From positions 3,598,001 through 3,662,000 of the forward strand of contig BLAL01000285.1 of assembly GCA_015698045.1 (NCBI GenBank): a stretch of 64,000 nucleotides of DNA, given 5' to 3'. Numbering within the stretch: position 1 is the first letter of the stretch; the number at the start of each line of letters is the position of its first letter. The position numbers and the translations under genes were made by a program. Under the pieces are notes generated by a model that did no database searches, was not told where the DNA came from, and saw only the letters and a list, made by a program, of their open reading frames with translations. Of this stretch, positions 50,157 to 61,976 are shown piece by piece. Source of the stretch: Rhizophagus clarus (Eukaryota; Glomeromycota; Glomeromycetes; Glomerales; Glomeraceae).

Positions 50157-50718
50157 CCCTATAAGAAATCCGTATACGGAATTGATGTGTTTCGTATACA
50201 ATTATCATACGTTTTTATAGATTCCGTATGGCAATTCCGTATATTTAAGACACAATTCATTTTTGAACATTTTTTCAAAAAAATTAATATATACGGAATG
50301 TATACGCCTATACGGAATTTATACGGAATTTTTAAACATAATTTTTATTTTTATTTATTTTATTTTTACAGGAGGATACCACATATTACAGAAATACTTA
50401 TGTAATCCTATAGATACAGTATATAAAATTCTGAAATAAACTGTCGCCATGACAGGGGGATCCCGGTGATAGCAACGCGACCTCTATGTGAGGGCGTAAT
50501 CACCACACCAGGAAAGGTGGTACACAGTCACTCTCACTCCGCCAGGAAACCTGAAAAAGCAAAAATAATTAGTAGCACTATCCTAGCTTTAAGTGAGGAA
50601 AAATAAAATGAATAAGGATATAAGGAAAAATAAAAAAAAGGGGGTAAATATCAACAAACAACCTACACCTTATCTAAAAAAACGAAAATAAAAACTAAAA
50701 ATAACAACTACTAAACAT

Positions 50719-52125
50719 CTAACTTAAAAGTGACAAAACAAGCTTTAGGATGTCCGCTTTGTCCAGGCTTGAATTGTGTGTCTTCTTATTCTTGTTCTTG
50801 GACGGAGGGTTACGCTTCACTGAACGTGACGAACCTGGCTTTGATGAAGACTTGGGTGAACCTTGGGCTCCACTATCCTTTATGGAGCGTTTTTGAGATG
50901 ACCTTGCCGAATTCTTTACAGAATTCTTCTTGGGAGGACGACCGCTTGATCGATACCATTTGAACTCAGTTCTTTCATAGACAAAGGGGGATTCTAACGC
51001 CGTCTTTAAATCCTCGTAATTTTCGAAGTATCCCAACATTGTCACGCGATCAGTACCTTGCTTGAGGAATTTATAGGCCTTAAGGCCTTGATCCTTAAAA
51101 AAAGAATCTCGTTTATCATAATCCTGGGTAAGTATAGGATCTGTGGTAACAGATACTGGTAATCCTTCTACTTTCGCAGTGAACGTAGACCGGTTATGTC
51201 TTTGCTTAAGTGTCCACCGCCCAGGAAACCAGCGAACTTCAAGGTTGTGTAGTCGATGACACCATTTACCTCCATCGAAAGCTTGAAGAGTGAAATCATT
51301 GAAAGCTATCTTTAGACGGACAGTACAATACTTCCGTTGAGATTTGATAGACATTAATGCGACTTGTCCCCAGATAGTGAGGTGTGTGAGGATTGTTTCT
51401 GGGGACCATTCTACTGGGACATCATAAAGCATGACATCTCTAACATTATTTTTGAGATTATCAGGTAAATCCTTCATGACGATCATTTTGGTGATCTTCT
51501 TGGAATTTCTGTCAGCTGACTTTCGGCCTGCCTTGGGAATATCCTTGCCTTTTTTGTGCTGATCATTCGATTTTTTAGCCCCTGACTTATCTTTACCAGA
51601 TTTAGAAGTCGGCGTTGAGGAGCTAGCTTGATCAGGAATAGGCTCGGGTGTTTCCTCCGATATTATCCTAGAAGATTGTCGATTGGTATCTGCTGTTATC
51701 TCAATGTTATCTTGCTGCGGTTCTTCAGACGCATCAGTGGAAGTATCTGGAATTTTTTCCAAACTTTTTTCTATGAACGATGCCGCAGGGGCAAAGGACA
51801 TAATAGCTACTTTTTCACTAAGGTTGAAGATGAGGGACATAAAAGCCGCAGGGGCTAATGTGTGTTTTGCATAGGAATCATAACTTGAAGGGTGAGCATG
51901 TTGACCAAATTGTTGAACTAAAAAAGATGCTTGGTCATCAAAAGTTCGTTGGAAAAACCCTAAGGGAAGTTCCTCTATGGACTTGCTCATAATATTAAAA
52001 AAGTTTTGAAAAAAAAGCTCTCTTGCTGTGTTTGTTATATCGAAAGCAAGTGTGTCTTTGCCTTCTTCAAACATTGGTTCGTCATCATTAGTAGCCAAGA
52101 GTGAAAACGTATTTTTACTTTCCAT
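50719..52125 (-). CDS. LINE ORF1-like RNA-binding protein, intact frame
   Basis: A single exon of 468 residues. The N-terminal ~140 residues are acidic and hydrophobic mixed. A Ser/Lys/Asp-rich disordered linker follows (about 140-210: SSSTPTSKSGKDKSGAKKSN). Two RRM-like segments come next (about 220-290, VRDVMLYDVPVEWSPETI; about 310-390, FTAKVEGLPVSVTTD and TMLGYFENYEDLKTALE). The C-terminal tail is basic (RSSGRPPKKNSVKNSARSS). This layout fits ORF1 proteins of non-LTR retrotransposons, which bind their own RNA; similar proteins are common in Rhizophagus. No reverse transcriptase follows it here. The frame is open throughout, so it could still be expressed or adopted. Confidence 0.65.
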   Translation of the reverse strand: MESKNTFSLLATNDDEPMFEEGKDTLAFDITNTARELFFQNFFNIMSKSIEELPLGFFQRTFDDQASFLVQQFGQHAHPSSYDSYAKHTLAPAAFMSLIFNLSEKVAIMSFAPAASFIEKSLEKIPDTSTDASEEPQQDNIEITADTNRQSSRIISEETPEPIPDQASSSTPTSKSGKDKSGAKKSNDQHKKGKDIPKAGRKSADRNSKKITKMIVMKDLPDNLKNNVRDVMLYDVPVEWSPETILTHLTIWGQVALMSIKSQRKYCTVRLKIAFNDFTLQAFDGGKWCHRLHNLEVRWFPGRWTLKQRHNRSTFTAKVEGLPVSVTTDPILTQDYDKRDSFFKDQGLKAYKFLKQGTDRVTMLGYFENYEDLKTALESPFVYERTEFKWYRSSGRPPKKNSVKNSARSSQKRSIKDSGAQGSPKSSSKPGSSRSVKRNPPSKNKNKKTHNSSLDKADILKLVLSLLS

Positions 52126-52289
52126 ATTATTTATTTAAAATTTTTACTGCGGTTTTTTAATAAATTTTTAGGAAAGAAGTAAGAGTTTTTTTTTTCAATT
52201 TTTAAACATAAATTTTATTGTCATTTCGTATCAGGTATCATAACACGTGATCACGTGATTATTGTTTTGTTATGATACGTTTTTTGTTT

Positions 52290-53060
52290 CCCTCCCCATT
52301 TTTTTTTATTTCCCACATTTTTTTTTTTCTCTTCTCCCTCTAACTTTCTCTAAAAAAATGTTTTTTTCTCTTGATTTTTTTCTCACCCGCTACTCCTTTC
52401 TTTTAATAAAAAAATAAAAAGTTTTTTCTTTCTATTCTACTCTTTATTCCAACCCCTCCTTTTTAAAAAAAAAATTTTCACTTTTTTTTTAAAAAAGTTT
52501 TCGTTTTTGTTTCTTTTATTTTTTATTCCCTATTTTTATTTCTCTTTATTTTCCTAACTTTGTTAAAACTTTTTTTTGTTTTTATTATTCATTTTCCACC
52601 CACGCACCTTGCTCCCCTTTCTTTTGTAAAATTTTTTTTTTTCGTTAAAAATAATTTTTTTACATTGAAATTAATATTTTTTTTGTTTAATTTTCTTATA
52701 GGGTGAGAGTCTTTTCTTTTTAAAGATCAGGTTCAGGTTTCTTTTCTTTTTATGAGTTAGTTCATTCTTTTTTTTTGTAAGACGCTTCAAAGACTTTTCT
52801 TTTTTTGTAGGTTAATTTGTATTTTTTTACTTTTGTAGGTAATTTAGTTTCTTTTTTGTAGTAGATCAGTTTTGAGACTTCTTTTTCTCTGTTGTAGGTC
52901 AGTTCTTTTTGTAAGTTATTTCCTTTTTGTGGGTTGATTTCTTTCTTTGTGGGTTGGTTACTTTCTTTGTGGGTTGATTTCTTTCTTTGTTCTTTCTTTG
53001 CAGGTTTATTTATTTTCTCGTGAGTTGATTTGTTTTTTTCATGTTTTTTTTGTAGGAATG
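52290..53060. repeat. Pyrimidine-rich leader with short tandem repeats
   Basis: The + strand is almost only T and C at 52290-52620. From about 52690 it has repeated TTTTTGTAGG/TTTCTTTGTGGGTTGATT units, clearest at 52925-52995 (about four copies of CTTTCTTTGTGGGTTG). On the minus strand this is a purine-rich stretch upstream of the ORF1-like gene and would be its leader or promoter. Confidence 0.55.
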
Positions 53061-53509
53061 CTAACTCTTGGAGACTAGCATAGGATAATTCTAGAATTAC
53101 TGTAGGTATGGTACAATATGGGGGGGAATTTGGTTTTTAATAGAGTTAAAGAAATGTAATAAGAAATGAAATATTTGTATTAAATAAAATATTATTTATT
53201 TATTTGTTATTTAAATATTGATTTAATATTATAATAAAACATATTTAATGAAAATATTATTAATTAAAAATTAAAATTAAATAAAATTTATATTATAAAT
53301 TACGTTAAAAAAACGTATAATTTATGTATTTTTCAGTATTTTTCAGTATATAAATCGTAATTTTGTGATACGGAATTGGACAGTTTTCCGTATCACGTAT
53401 TTTTTTACGTATATTTTTTTTACGGAAAATTATACGATAATCATACAATATTCATGACTTTTTCCGTATAAAAAAACGTATAAATTCCTTATCCAATTTT
53501 TTTATAGGG

Positions 53510-54518
53510 TTGGTATAATTATTCGTAATATAAGTATTTACATATGATGGATAATAACGCGATAATTATTCGTCTATTTTGACCAGAGTTAAAAAATTTA
53601 CTAAATTCCTCTTTCACGCCAATTGTGAAAATTCGTTCAAATTATTATTTGACAGGACAAGAATTTTTTAGAAAATACGGTGCAATTGATATGGTGTGTT
53701 TTACATTTGATGGATAATAACACGATAATTATTTGTAAAATAAGTGTCTATTTTGATCAAAGAGTTAGAATTATAGAAGGAAAATTAGAATTAGAAAATT
53801 ATTTCTCACAGTCAGCCTTATAGATGAGAAATTTCAATAATATTAAGATAGCTATTAGTTATTTACTAGAGTAATAAACAAAACCTCGTTCCGCTCCGTT
53901 AAAATTATAGAGTAATAATCAAAATCTCGCTCCGTTCCTAGAGAAACTAGCGAACCACCTCTGATTTACGTGCACGTTATAGCCGGAATGGCTAAAATTT
54001 TATGTCGAACCGAAATGGTATGATTTCGGCCCGCATTATTTTTCGCTTATTTCCGGTAAATATTGATAAATATTACCAAATTGTATCTTTCGTACTAAAG
54101 CTATAGATTTCTACATCACGTTGTGCAAAGTATATAATTAATAATTTTATATTACCATATGGTTAATCCGATTGATCTTAGTGTCACACATAATTTATAA
54201 TGAAATACACAAAATATATCCTCTTTTCGGGCAAAAATCCGAACTTGGCATAAGTAATTTGAAAAGTAAGTTATTCTAACTATTTTTACCACGGATATGG
54301 GATGACTGCTTCGTAACTTTTTAGTAACTTTTCGTAACCGACCAATCATGCTTATTATAGTATATTAGCTGATTAAATATGATGAAAATCTTTAATTTTT
54401 TCCAACAAATAACAGAAACTTAGTTTCTAAAATTATCCGTATAACCGAAGATTGATTTTTATTAAAAATATGGGGTTGCCGAAAAAAAAAATCGATCGTA
54501 AAAAAAAAAAAAAAAAAA
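53510..54518. other. Intergenic with a direct repeat matching the TIR-element left flank
   Basis: Sequence at 53636-53715 (TTTGACAGGACAAGAATTTT and following) repeats 50081-50155, the left flank of the TIR element. A second phrase, GATGGATAATAACRCGATAATTATT, occurs at about 53547 and 53709. The locus was therefore a local tandem repeat before or after the insertion. It ends in a 20-base A-run that touches the ATG at 54519. Confidence 0.5.
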
Positions 54519-56249
54519 ATGTCATTATATCACAAATCTTCACAACCTTTATTCATTCCAACAGAAATCTTACAGAAAATCTCTTCCCATTTTAAAGATG
54601 ATACATCTACATTATTTTCGTGTATATTAGTATCTAGAAATTGGTGTACGAGTTTAATAGAAGTATTATGGAGTCAACCATTTCATCTATCTCATTCACC
54701 TCGTTTAGTAGAAACATATTTATCATTTCTTCCCGAAAATTCACGTGATCAATTAAAATTAAAAAATTTTCCTTCGTTCGAGAAGGGATATAAATTTTTA
54801 TTCGATTATCCTTCCTTTTTAAAAAAATTATCAATCCCATTAATATGTAATGCAATTGGTGAATATCTTCGAGAAGAATCAAACATAAAAACACTTACTT
54901 TCACGAAAATGAATTATTATACCGTCAATTATCTTGAACAATTAATGTACACGGATCTAATAAAATTATTTTCTAAACAAAAACATATTCACGTTTCATA
55001 TAATTTTAAATCATTTTTTAAAAGAGAAATGATTATCTTACGAGAATTATGCAGACTAATTTATAATAAAGTTAATGTAATAAATGAATTGGAATTTCAT
55101 ACAGGTTTAAATTTTTCTGAGGATTTGACTTTACAATTGGATGTTGAAGAATTAACACAATTACAAGATCATTTTAAAGGATTAAAAGTCTTGGCATACT
55201 CTGGAAACAATGAAGCACTTTGTTTCTTGGCTAAACATTGTAAAAGAATTGAAACAATTAAATTGTTTCAGATTACTTGTGGAAAATATGCCTCGGATAA
55301 TGATGATCTTTCAATCCAATTAATATCATCGCAAAAAAATTTGCGTAACTTGGAAATTCATGATTGGAAGATCCCTCCTTCCTCTACTACTATAACGACT
55401 CTTTTACAATCAATTCAAACACAAGCCAATTCCTTGAGAAGCATTAAACTTATTAATTGTGATTTTAAAAAGAGTAAATCATTATTGGTTTTATCAAATT
55501 GTCGAAATTTAGAAGAAATAATTATTAAAGAAAATTATAATCTTGATGAAAAATTACTCGTACCCTTAACGAAGATTAAATTTTCTAATTTAAAAACATT
55601 TATTTATAAATTTCAATTAATCAACTTTATCAATAATGATGATGATGATTTAGACGACGATGATGAATTTATCGAGGACGAATTTTTTGACACGGATGAA
55701 ATATTTTCTTACATTATATCTAATGCTAAAGATACCTTAAGAATTGTTTCCATTAATGGTTTTAAAACGCTTCAATCATTAAGGAATACGTTGAATTCTC
55801 TAACAGAATGTAAAAATCTAATCAAATTAGATATTATGCTCGAAAAATCTGAAAATACACTTTCATTATTATTATCTATTATTAAAAATAATCAATCACT
55901 TGAAAAATTATATATCGTTTCGGACACGCATAATTTAGATGATAATAATAATTTATTTATTGATGCAAATCAATTTTTACATTTATTCATAAACGTACTT
56001 CCTCAAAACTTCAAAATTTTAAGAATGCATACACCAGATTGGTGTTTTAACACAAATACTTTAAACCAATTTTTAGAAAAAGCAAAATTTAGAATTAAAT
56101 CAATGTATTGGATGAATCATGAATGTGATTTGGATTGTAGTGAGGTTTTAAGAAAATATGCTAAATTAAATGGATATAAATTATTATTTAGAGAGGATTG
56201 TAGGTTTGTTAATAATAATATAATTATGATGAACGTATTCTTTGAATAA
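54519..56249 (+). CDS. F-box protein with leucine-rich repeats
   Basis: A single exon of 576 residues. The F-box is at about residues 10-55 (LFIPTEILQKISSHFKDD; LVSRNWCTSLIEVLWSQPF), as in SCF ubiquitin-ligase receptors. Irregular LRR-like repeats follow (LRNLEIHDWKIPPSSTTI; NLEEIIIKENYNLDEKLL). An acidic loop of Asp/Glu lies near residues 370-390 (NDDDDLDDDDEFIEDEFF). It is unrelated in detail to the F-box protein at 39139-40764 outside the F-box. The start codon's A is the last base of a 20-A run; an unusually short or A-only leader is possible. Confidence 0.87.
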   Translation: MSLYHKSSQPLFIPTEILQKISSHFKDDTSTLFSCILVSRNWCTSLIEVLWSQPFHLSHSPRLVETYLSFLPENSRDQLKLKNFPSFEKGYKFLFDYPSFLKKLSIPLICNAIGEYLREESNIKTLTFTKMNYYTVNYLEQLMYTDLIKLFSKQKHIHVSYNFKSFFKREMIILRELCRLIYNKVNVINELEFHTGLNFSEDLTLQLDVEELTQLQDHFKGLKVLAYSGNNEALCFLAKHCKRIETIKLFQITCGKYASDNDDLSIQLISSQKNLRNLEIHDWKIPPSSTTITTLLQSIQTQANSLRSIKLINCDFKKSKSLLVLSNCRNLEEIIIKENYNLDEKLLVPLTKIKFSNLKTFIYKFQLINFINNDDDDLDDDDEFIEDEFFDTDEIFSYIISNAKDTLRIVSINGFKTLQSLRNTLNSLTECKNLIKLDIMLEKSENTLSLLLSIIKNNQSLEKLYIVSDTHNLDDNNNLFIDANQFLHLFINVLPQNFKILRMHTPDWCFNTNTLNQFLEKAKFRIKSMYWMNHECDLDCSEVLRKYAKLNGYKLLFREDCRFVNNNIIMMNVFFE

Positions 56250-56451
56250 CAAATAATAATATAATTTTTGATGAACGTATTCTTTAAATAGTTTAAATAA
56301 CTTAATTCTGGCAAAATTTATAATTTTGGCCAGGATTAACAAAAGTAACGATACTAATTTATTTATTTAATTAATTTATTTATTTATTACATTAACAAAA
56401 GTAACGATTAAATTATTATTACGTTAATAAAGTTCGTCAATTTTGTGAATT

Positions 56452-57847
56452 TTAAAAACAGTTAACTAAAGTTAATAATATACAAACAAAAGATAATGCT
56501 AAATTAAAGCTAATAATTGAAGAATCGCTACTAATATTGATGGCTGGTGGAGTATAATTTGGTTTAACTTGATAACTAAAAAGGTTTAAATTTTTATTAA
56601 TAAAAATTAAAATATTTTATTAACAACATTAAATTTATATAATAATGAACTTACCCCAAAATACCCAAGAGTTGTCTCAATTTAGGACCCATGGGACCAG
56701 TCGTCGTGGTACTACCAGCTGCCGACATCATGTCATCAAGAGTTTGTCCAGGAGGATATGTAAACATCATTAAAAAATCACTAGTATTTTTATAAGTTTG
56801 GAAATCTACATGACCAATACTTGAACTAGGTTCAAAGGGAACTAAACTAGTCTCCAATAAAAGAGCATCATTTTGAATTTGATCAGCAGTTAATGGAGTG
56901 TTTGGTTGTATATTGGACGAGAGCACAAAAGCCATTGAACCATGTTGACTAGCCAAATTATACATATTCTTAGCTATTGGATATTGTGGAGATGCTGTAA
57001 AAGAATTCATAAAATCTTGTTCGGTTCCTGCTCCATTAATTTGAAATTGATTTAATTGGTCGGCCACAGATGTAAGTGGTTGTCCGGTTTGGGTTAGTAC
57101 TACAGACCTATCAAATACATATTCAACGAATTGAGCTTGTGGGGCACCTCCATTAGTTTGAATTTCTCCTATAATAGGTGTTAATATTTGCATATTAAGA
57201 TAATCATTCCATGAATTTGTAAAACCTAATCCATGAGTAAGTTCGTGAACGACAACGTACAACAAATCAACTTGTCTTTCTGACATCGGCAGTGGATCTC
57301 CCTCAAACCAATAATCCATATTCGAATTAAACATGGCTGTAATATCATCTGGTCCCATTTGTGGATGATTGTTTGGTAAATTCAATTGTTTATATAATGC
57401 TTGTGGAAATAATCTTACTCTTCCATCCGTATCTTGATGTGGAATCATTCTTGATGGTCTCGCTGCTCCTAATATTATACTTTGAGTATCACAGTCCCCT
57501 TGTTCTTTACAAAAATCTAAAAATTGTGCGTTAACTTGTATTTGAGTTTTTAAATTTAATGTTGCAGTTATATATTTCCCCGCTGAAACAAATACATTTT
57601 TAACTCTATTACATAACGAATTATCGTTGATTGAACAATGAAAATTTACGTTAAACATATCGTCTGGTGTTGTATTTTGTCGTTTTTCTAAAGTTGCATT
57701 TTTTTTTACCATTGGACAATCAATAAATTGAGTTTTATATCGATATACTGGTTCTGAATATACTACACATTTTTCTGATAACGTTGTTCGTGTTAAAACT
57801 ATTAAAACTGCTAGAACAGTGAAAGATGTTTTTATTAAAACTTTCAT
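56452..57847 (-). CDS. Secreted HExxH zinc protease-like protein with GPI-type tail, copy 2
   Basis: Exon 1 is 57847-56655 and exon 2 is 56575-56452 (phase 2), giving 438 residues. The signal peptide is TSFTVLAVLIVLTRTTLS. The zinc site HELTHGLGFTNSW corresponds to HEMVHGLGFTTSW in copy 1. Exon 2 (YQVKPNYTPPAINIS, then FNLALSFVCILLTLV) parallels copy 1 exon 2 (YEVKNEYVPP, FNLILNLICIIITF), which supports the splice. As in copy 1, the unspliced frame ends in a TAA formed at the donor (GGG|GTAAGT). Copy 2 lacks the Pro/Thr-rich insert of copy 1 (APSPGETTTQNNE) and the Asn run. It was probably made by duplication about 19 kb from copy 1, in the same orientation. Confidence 0.82.
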
Positions 57848-60800
57848 TTTTTTTTTTTTCCTTCTTCACTTGAATAATAATAAAATAATAGATAGTTTAA
57901 AATAACCATCCAAATTTTCTCCTTTTTATATAACATTCCACGTTTGGCGTCGATCCGTACCAAATTGTCTCATCCATTGTACAAACATCATCATCGGTCA
58001 TTACATCTTGGCGCTGATTCAGCCATTCTTGGCAGCCACAACTTTACCAAAGTTAGTGTATTGTTTTATCACATATAGAATTACATAATTTTTACATATT
58101 TTTTAAATTTTTATATATTTTTTTTTTTTTATAATCTTGAGGCCGGAATTATAAGTTAATATGTAAAAAAAAAAATGAGTTATAAAAATTTCATACAAGG
58201 GAAAATATTATTTCTTTAAAGAAATCAAAATATTTGTGAAGTTTTTTTTTTTTTTTTTTTTTCTTGGCATGCAAATACTTATGACAATGATCTCCAATTC
58301 GAGTGACCCTAATAATACTACCTTAATTGTGAAACAAAAGGATATAAATGAACTTTCCTTTTGAATTAAAAGATTGTAAGAAGGAAAACTTGAGACATGA
58401 AATATCCGAAGATCGTGCCCAATGTATACTCATCCCGTTCCGTTTCTAAAAATAGATTTAAGCGGTTAAAAATCTAATATGATGATTACATATGTGACAT
58501 ATTATAGTATGAAAGAAAAACGTCACTTAGGCACTTAGAGATAGAAAATTCCATTTAATGATTACCCCTTAAAGTAAATCATGTGGATTATTATTATTGA
58601 CAATTTGTTACGTCATTACTTATCAAAAGTACAGCAGTAAGATGCCGATCATCTATCGATTTACTATCCAGATCCTTTTAATTTTCACCACGAAGGAAGA
58701 GCCTTTTTTTGCGATATGTGACCTGAATTCAAGTTTATCTCAAGTATAAACGAGTTTATATGAATAAGAACAAGTGTAACCACGTAATTTAGTTTTTATG
58801 TGTATTAACTTAATAATCGTATAGCATCTATGCCTAGTGTGGCTTATTAGGAAAGTTACGTCGAAAATAATTAATAATACGTAAGCACATGATGATACTT
58901 ATACCGAGGTTACTTTTACTGAAACAATATATGTGAAATACGAAACACAAACGACACTTTTATTTCTGGCTGTATGATCCTATAAGAGTTAGGATTATTG
59001 TCCGGAGCAAAACTGGAGACGTATTAGTAAATTTTGTTTATTTATATTTTATTATTTAACGAGAAATTTTTGATAAATTAATTATCAAACCGAGTTTGTT
59101 CAACGTTAAATAGAGGTCATTGTGTCAGATTACTATTTAAGTATCTTATCAAATAGTGTAATTATATGAATTATTAAAAAAATAAATTTAATAAAAAACA
59201 TATATATTGTGAAAAAATGCATTATGTTACTTTATATTTTCTATATTTAAAGGTAAATAAAGTGAATGGTTAAACTGAAGTTTAGTTATTTTTTTTTAAA
59301 AATCAAATTCCTATTAATGAATATTTTAATAAACGTTCATTTTATTTTATTGAACATTTGATAGAAAATCTATAAAATCGCACCATTCCTACTCTTAAGA
59401 TCTTTGAAAAACTAATATGGGTTCAGTATAACAGATAAGGTGTTCTGTAATATGTGATATATGTGATGCATAAATATGTGCATGCTTTAGGACGCAATTT
59501 TGGCTGAAATTACATTAATTCAGACCAGAATTAGTCATTTTATCACATGATTCATAATATGGGATTTCCTTATGTAATTCTGCTTAGAACTAAAAACTTC
59601 AAAAGAGTTACGTTACATGGGTTACTAAGGCATCTAATAAGGCTAATCACAAATATACTACTAACTACATGATGAAAATCACTAGTGAAGATTTTTCGTA
59701 ATAAAATTTCGAACTATTTAAAAATTAATTAATTTCGCGAAAATTTGATTTCTCGCGCGAAAACAGTGTAATCCTAGTGGTTTAAAAATTATGCTATTAT
59801 GTCATGTCATTAATATTTTAGTTTTTTAGTTATATTTTTAAAAACAAAAAAATATTATAAATAGTGCGTGCTTATGCAACCAAAGTCACTCAAATTCCAT
59901 ATTCAATTAACTCAAAAATATTTTATAATTCAAAGTCCAAAATTGAAAAGAAAAGCAAAGAAGCAGTTAACAAATGGATAGGAATTTAAATTATAGAGTA
60001 CATTAAGTATAACGTGGGAACCGTTAGAAGGTTCGAAGCGGGCTTCGCAGCTTCAATTTTCAATTTAGTATGTTGTATAGTTAATTAAACTTCTAAAATT
60101 GAGCACTTTATTTTTTATTATTAAAATGTCATGAGCAACATAATACGTGAATAAAAAAATAATTCTAAATAAATAAATAAATAAATTATTATAGTTCAAC
60201 TTAAAGGATCATAGAAGTTAGCTGCCTCTTTTCATCAATCTTCTCTTGTAATCTTTTGCACTTCTTGATGCCCTTTAGTCTTTCAAATTTCAATGAAAAT
60301 AATCTAAATAGAATATTTTCAAGAGAACTGACCCACGAAATTGCCACAAATGAAAAACTGATAGCATTTTTTAATGTTAGTTCCTGACTAGTTAGCCTCA
60401 AGCATTAATGATAAAAACGCGTATTAGATATTAAATGATGACTTCCTGGTTTTTTTTTCCTAAATTACCTTCAAAATGCATGGTATAATTTTCTATTACC
60501 TTCCATGCCGACTGGGTCTAATAACATGTAGATCATTGATCATGTGCACGGATAGATATTGTCTGAGGCGGAGCGCAGCAATGTTTAAGAATTTATAAAA
60601 TACAAAATTTAATTACAAGCAAGTTATTAGACGCACGTTAAATTACAAAATTTATACTTTGTACATAAAAATGTACCATCAAGTCAATAGGTGGATGGAC
60701 AGAATGGAAGAATGCCTCGACGATCCATTTTTGTACTTTAGAAAATTCAAAAGCCTACACAGTCTCCAAATGATTCAACAACATTTACTATGTTGTTGAG

Positions 60801-61448
60801 TTACTCATAGCGGTACAATAACGATGAATAAAAAATTGTGGCACCGAAATTGTAATTTATGTTACATGTTAAGCGGTGAAGAAAATCATCTTAGAGGTGA
60901 AAGATCTAAATTAATAATATAATTACTAAACATTAGCAAAAATTCCATTTCACAATTTTAATTTATTGTTATTTACATAACAATATTATAAAATTGCATT
61001 CTTCAAGTGTGACGTTTGTACTAAGCTAAAATAGACGTTAAATTAACAAATTAAAAAAAAAAAATTTCAGCGGTATAAGCATAGAATCGTTAAGTACCCT
61101 GAATTAAATTTACTACATGTCATGTAATTTAACGTAAAAGTAACAAATTTTTTTTATCTAAATAGAATTATTATATGAATATCATTCAGTAATATAAAAT
61201 ATATTATCCGCAGTTCCAAGTTAAAATTCACGATATTCCCACAGATAGTTTTTATTTAAAAGGATGGATAAAAAGCCTATAATTATTAATCAAAATAGTT
61301 AAAATAAGTATATTAAAAGGTTTTATGATACGGAACACGGCGTAAAGGCGAAATTTAGAGAGTACTTTAACTCGACACTAAAAAAAGTTAAATATGCTTA
61401 ATATAAATCTAAAAAAAAAAAAAAAAAAATCAATCAATCAAATCATTC
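57848..61448. other. Intergenic, no gene
   Basis: Mostly AT-rich with no supported coding frame. A GGCCGGAATTATAA motif lies at 58141. A short GC-richer hairpin-like phrase (GAAGCGGGCTTCGCAGCTTC) lies near 60035-60054. The frame at 60201-60401 (minus) has no domain and is not called. Confidence 0.4.
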
Positions 61449-61845
61449 TTAATAATTACCAGGCTTTTTCCAGAATTCGGTTCTGAAAAGGTAGAAATAC
61501 TTGGCTCCGTTATATGTCGCTCTTCCGCCTCTTCTTGCGCCACTACGCCATTTACACATTTCCTAAGGATATTTGATCATATGTTAATAAGTTATATTAT
61601 TATCATATTATTGTTTATTTATTTACTTTATACTCTTTGATCAAATTCCGAAACTTAATTTCACATTGACGAGCAGAATATCTTCTGCAGAGCCGTCGGT
61701 GAATCCTTCGGGACACACTTTCCCAAAATCTTCCCTTGTTCCCTCGATGAACGTAATGGTACTCATGGTTTCGTTTCCTTCTTTCTTCAACTAAAAGGTC
61801 TGTTTCTGCCTTATCCCAGAGAATACTCGAGTTTCTTGAAGACAT
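61449..61845 (-). CDS. Small SANT/trihelix-like DNA-binding protein
   Basis: Exon 1 is 61845-61627 and exon 2 is 61562-61449 (phase 0), 110 residues. An in-frame ATG six codons upstream (61863) is possible; the MSSRNSSILWDKAE start is preferred as more typical. The region ILWDKAETDLLVEERR, then RFWESVSRRIHRRL and ARQCEIKFRNLIKEYK gives the three helices with spaced Trp/aromatic residues of Myb/SANT (trihelix/MADF-like) domains. Exon 2 adds a basic segment (MCKWRSGARRGGRATYNGAK). It is likely a sequence-specific DNA-binding factor, or one derived from a transposon DNA-binding domain. A perfect palindrome lies about 130-170 bp upstream. Confidence 0.7.
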
Positions 61846-61976
61846 TGTATTAAAATAACACAATTATGAGATTCCAATTTTTAATAATTTTAATTTTCAA
61901 TAGTGAAAAATTAAATGATGATAAAATACTTCCCTTTATAAAAGAATTTATTGTTTTGTCATTGGTAGAAATTCTG

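Larger units (their letters stand above)
50157..53509. mobile_element. TIR-bounded 3.35-kb element carrying an ORF1-like gene
   Basis: The ends CCCTATAAGAAAT (left) and the inverse of CCCTATAAAAAAAT (right) are flanked by TTG on both sides (50154-50156 and 53510-53512), a 3-bp target duplication. Both ~200-bp subterminal regions are packed with CCGTATA/TATACGG motifs in both orientations. The interior holds one minus-strand gene (50719-52125), its long pyrimidine-rich upstream region (52140-53060 as read on +) and no recognisable transposase. It may be a non-autonomous DNA transposon carrying, or invaded by, a LINE piece. Confidence 0.65.
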
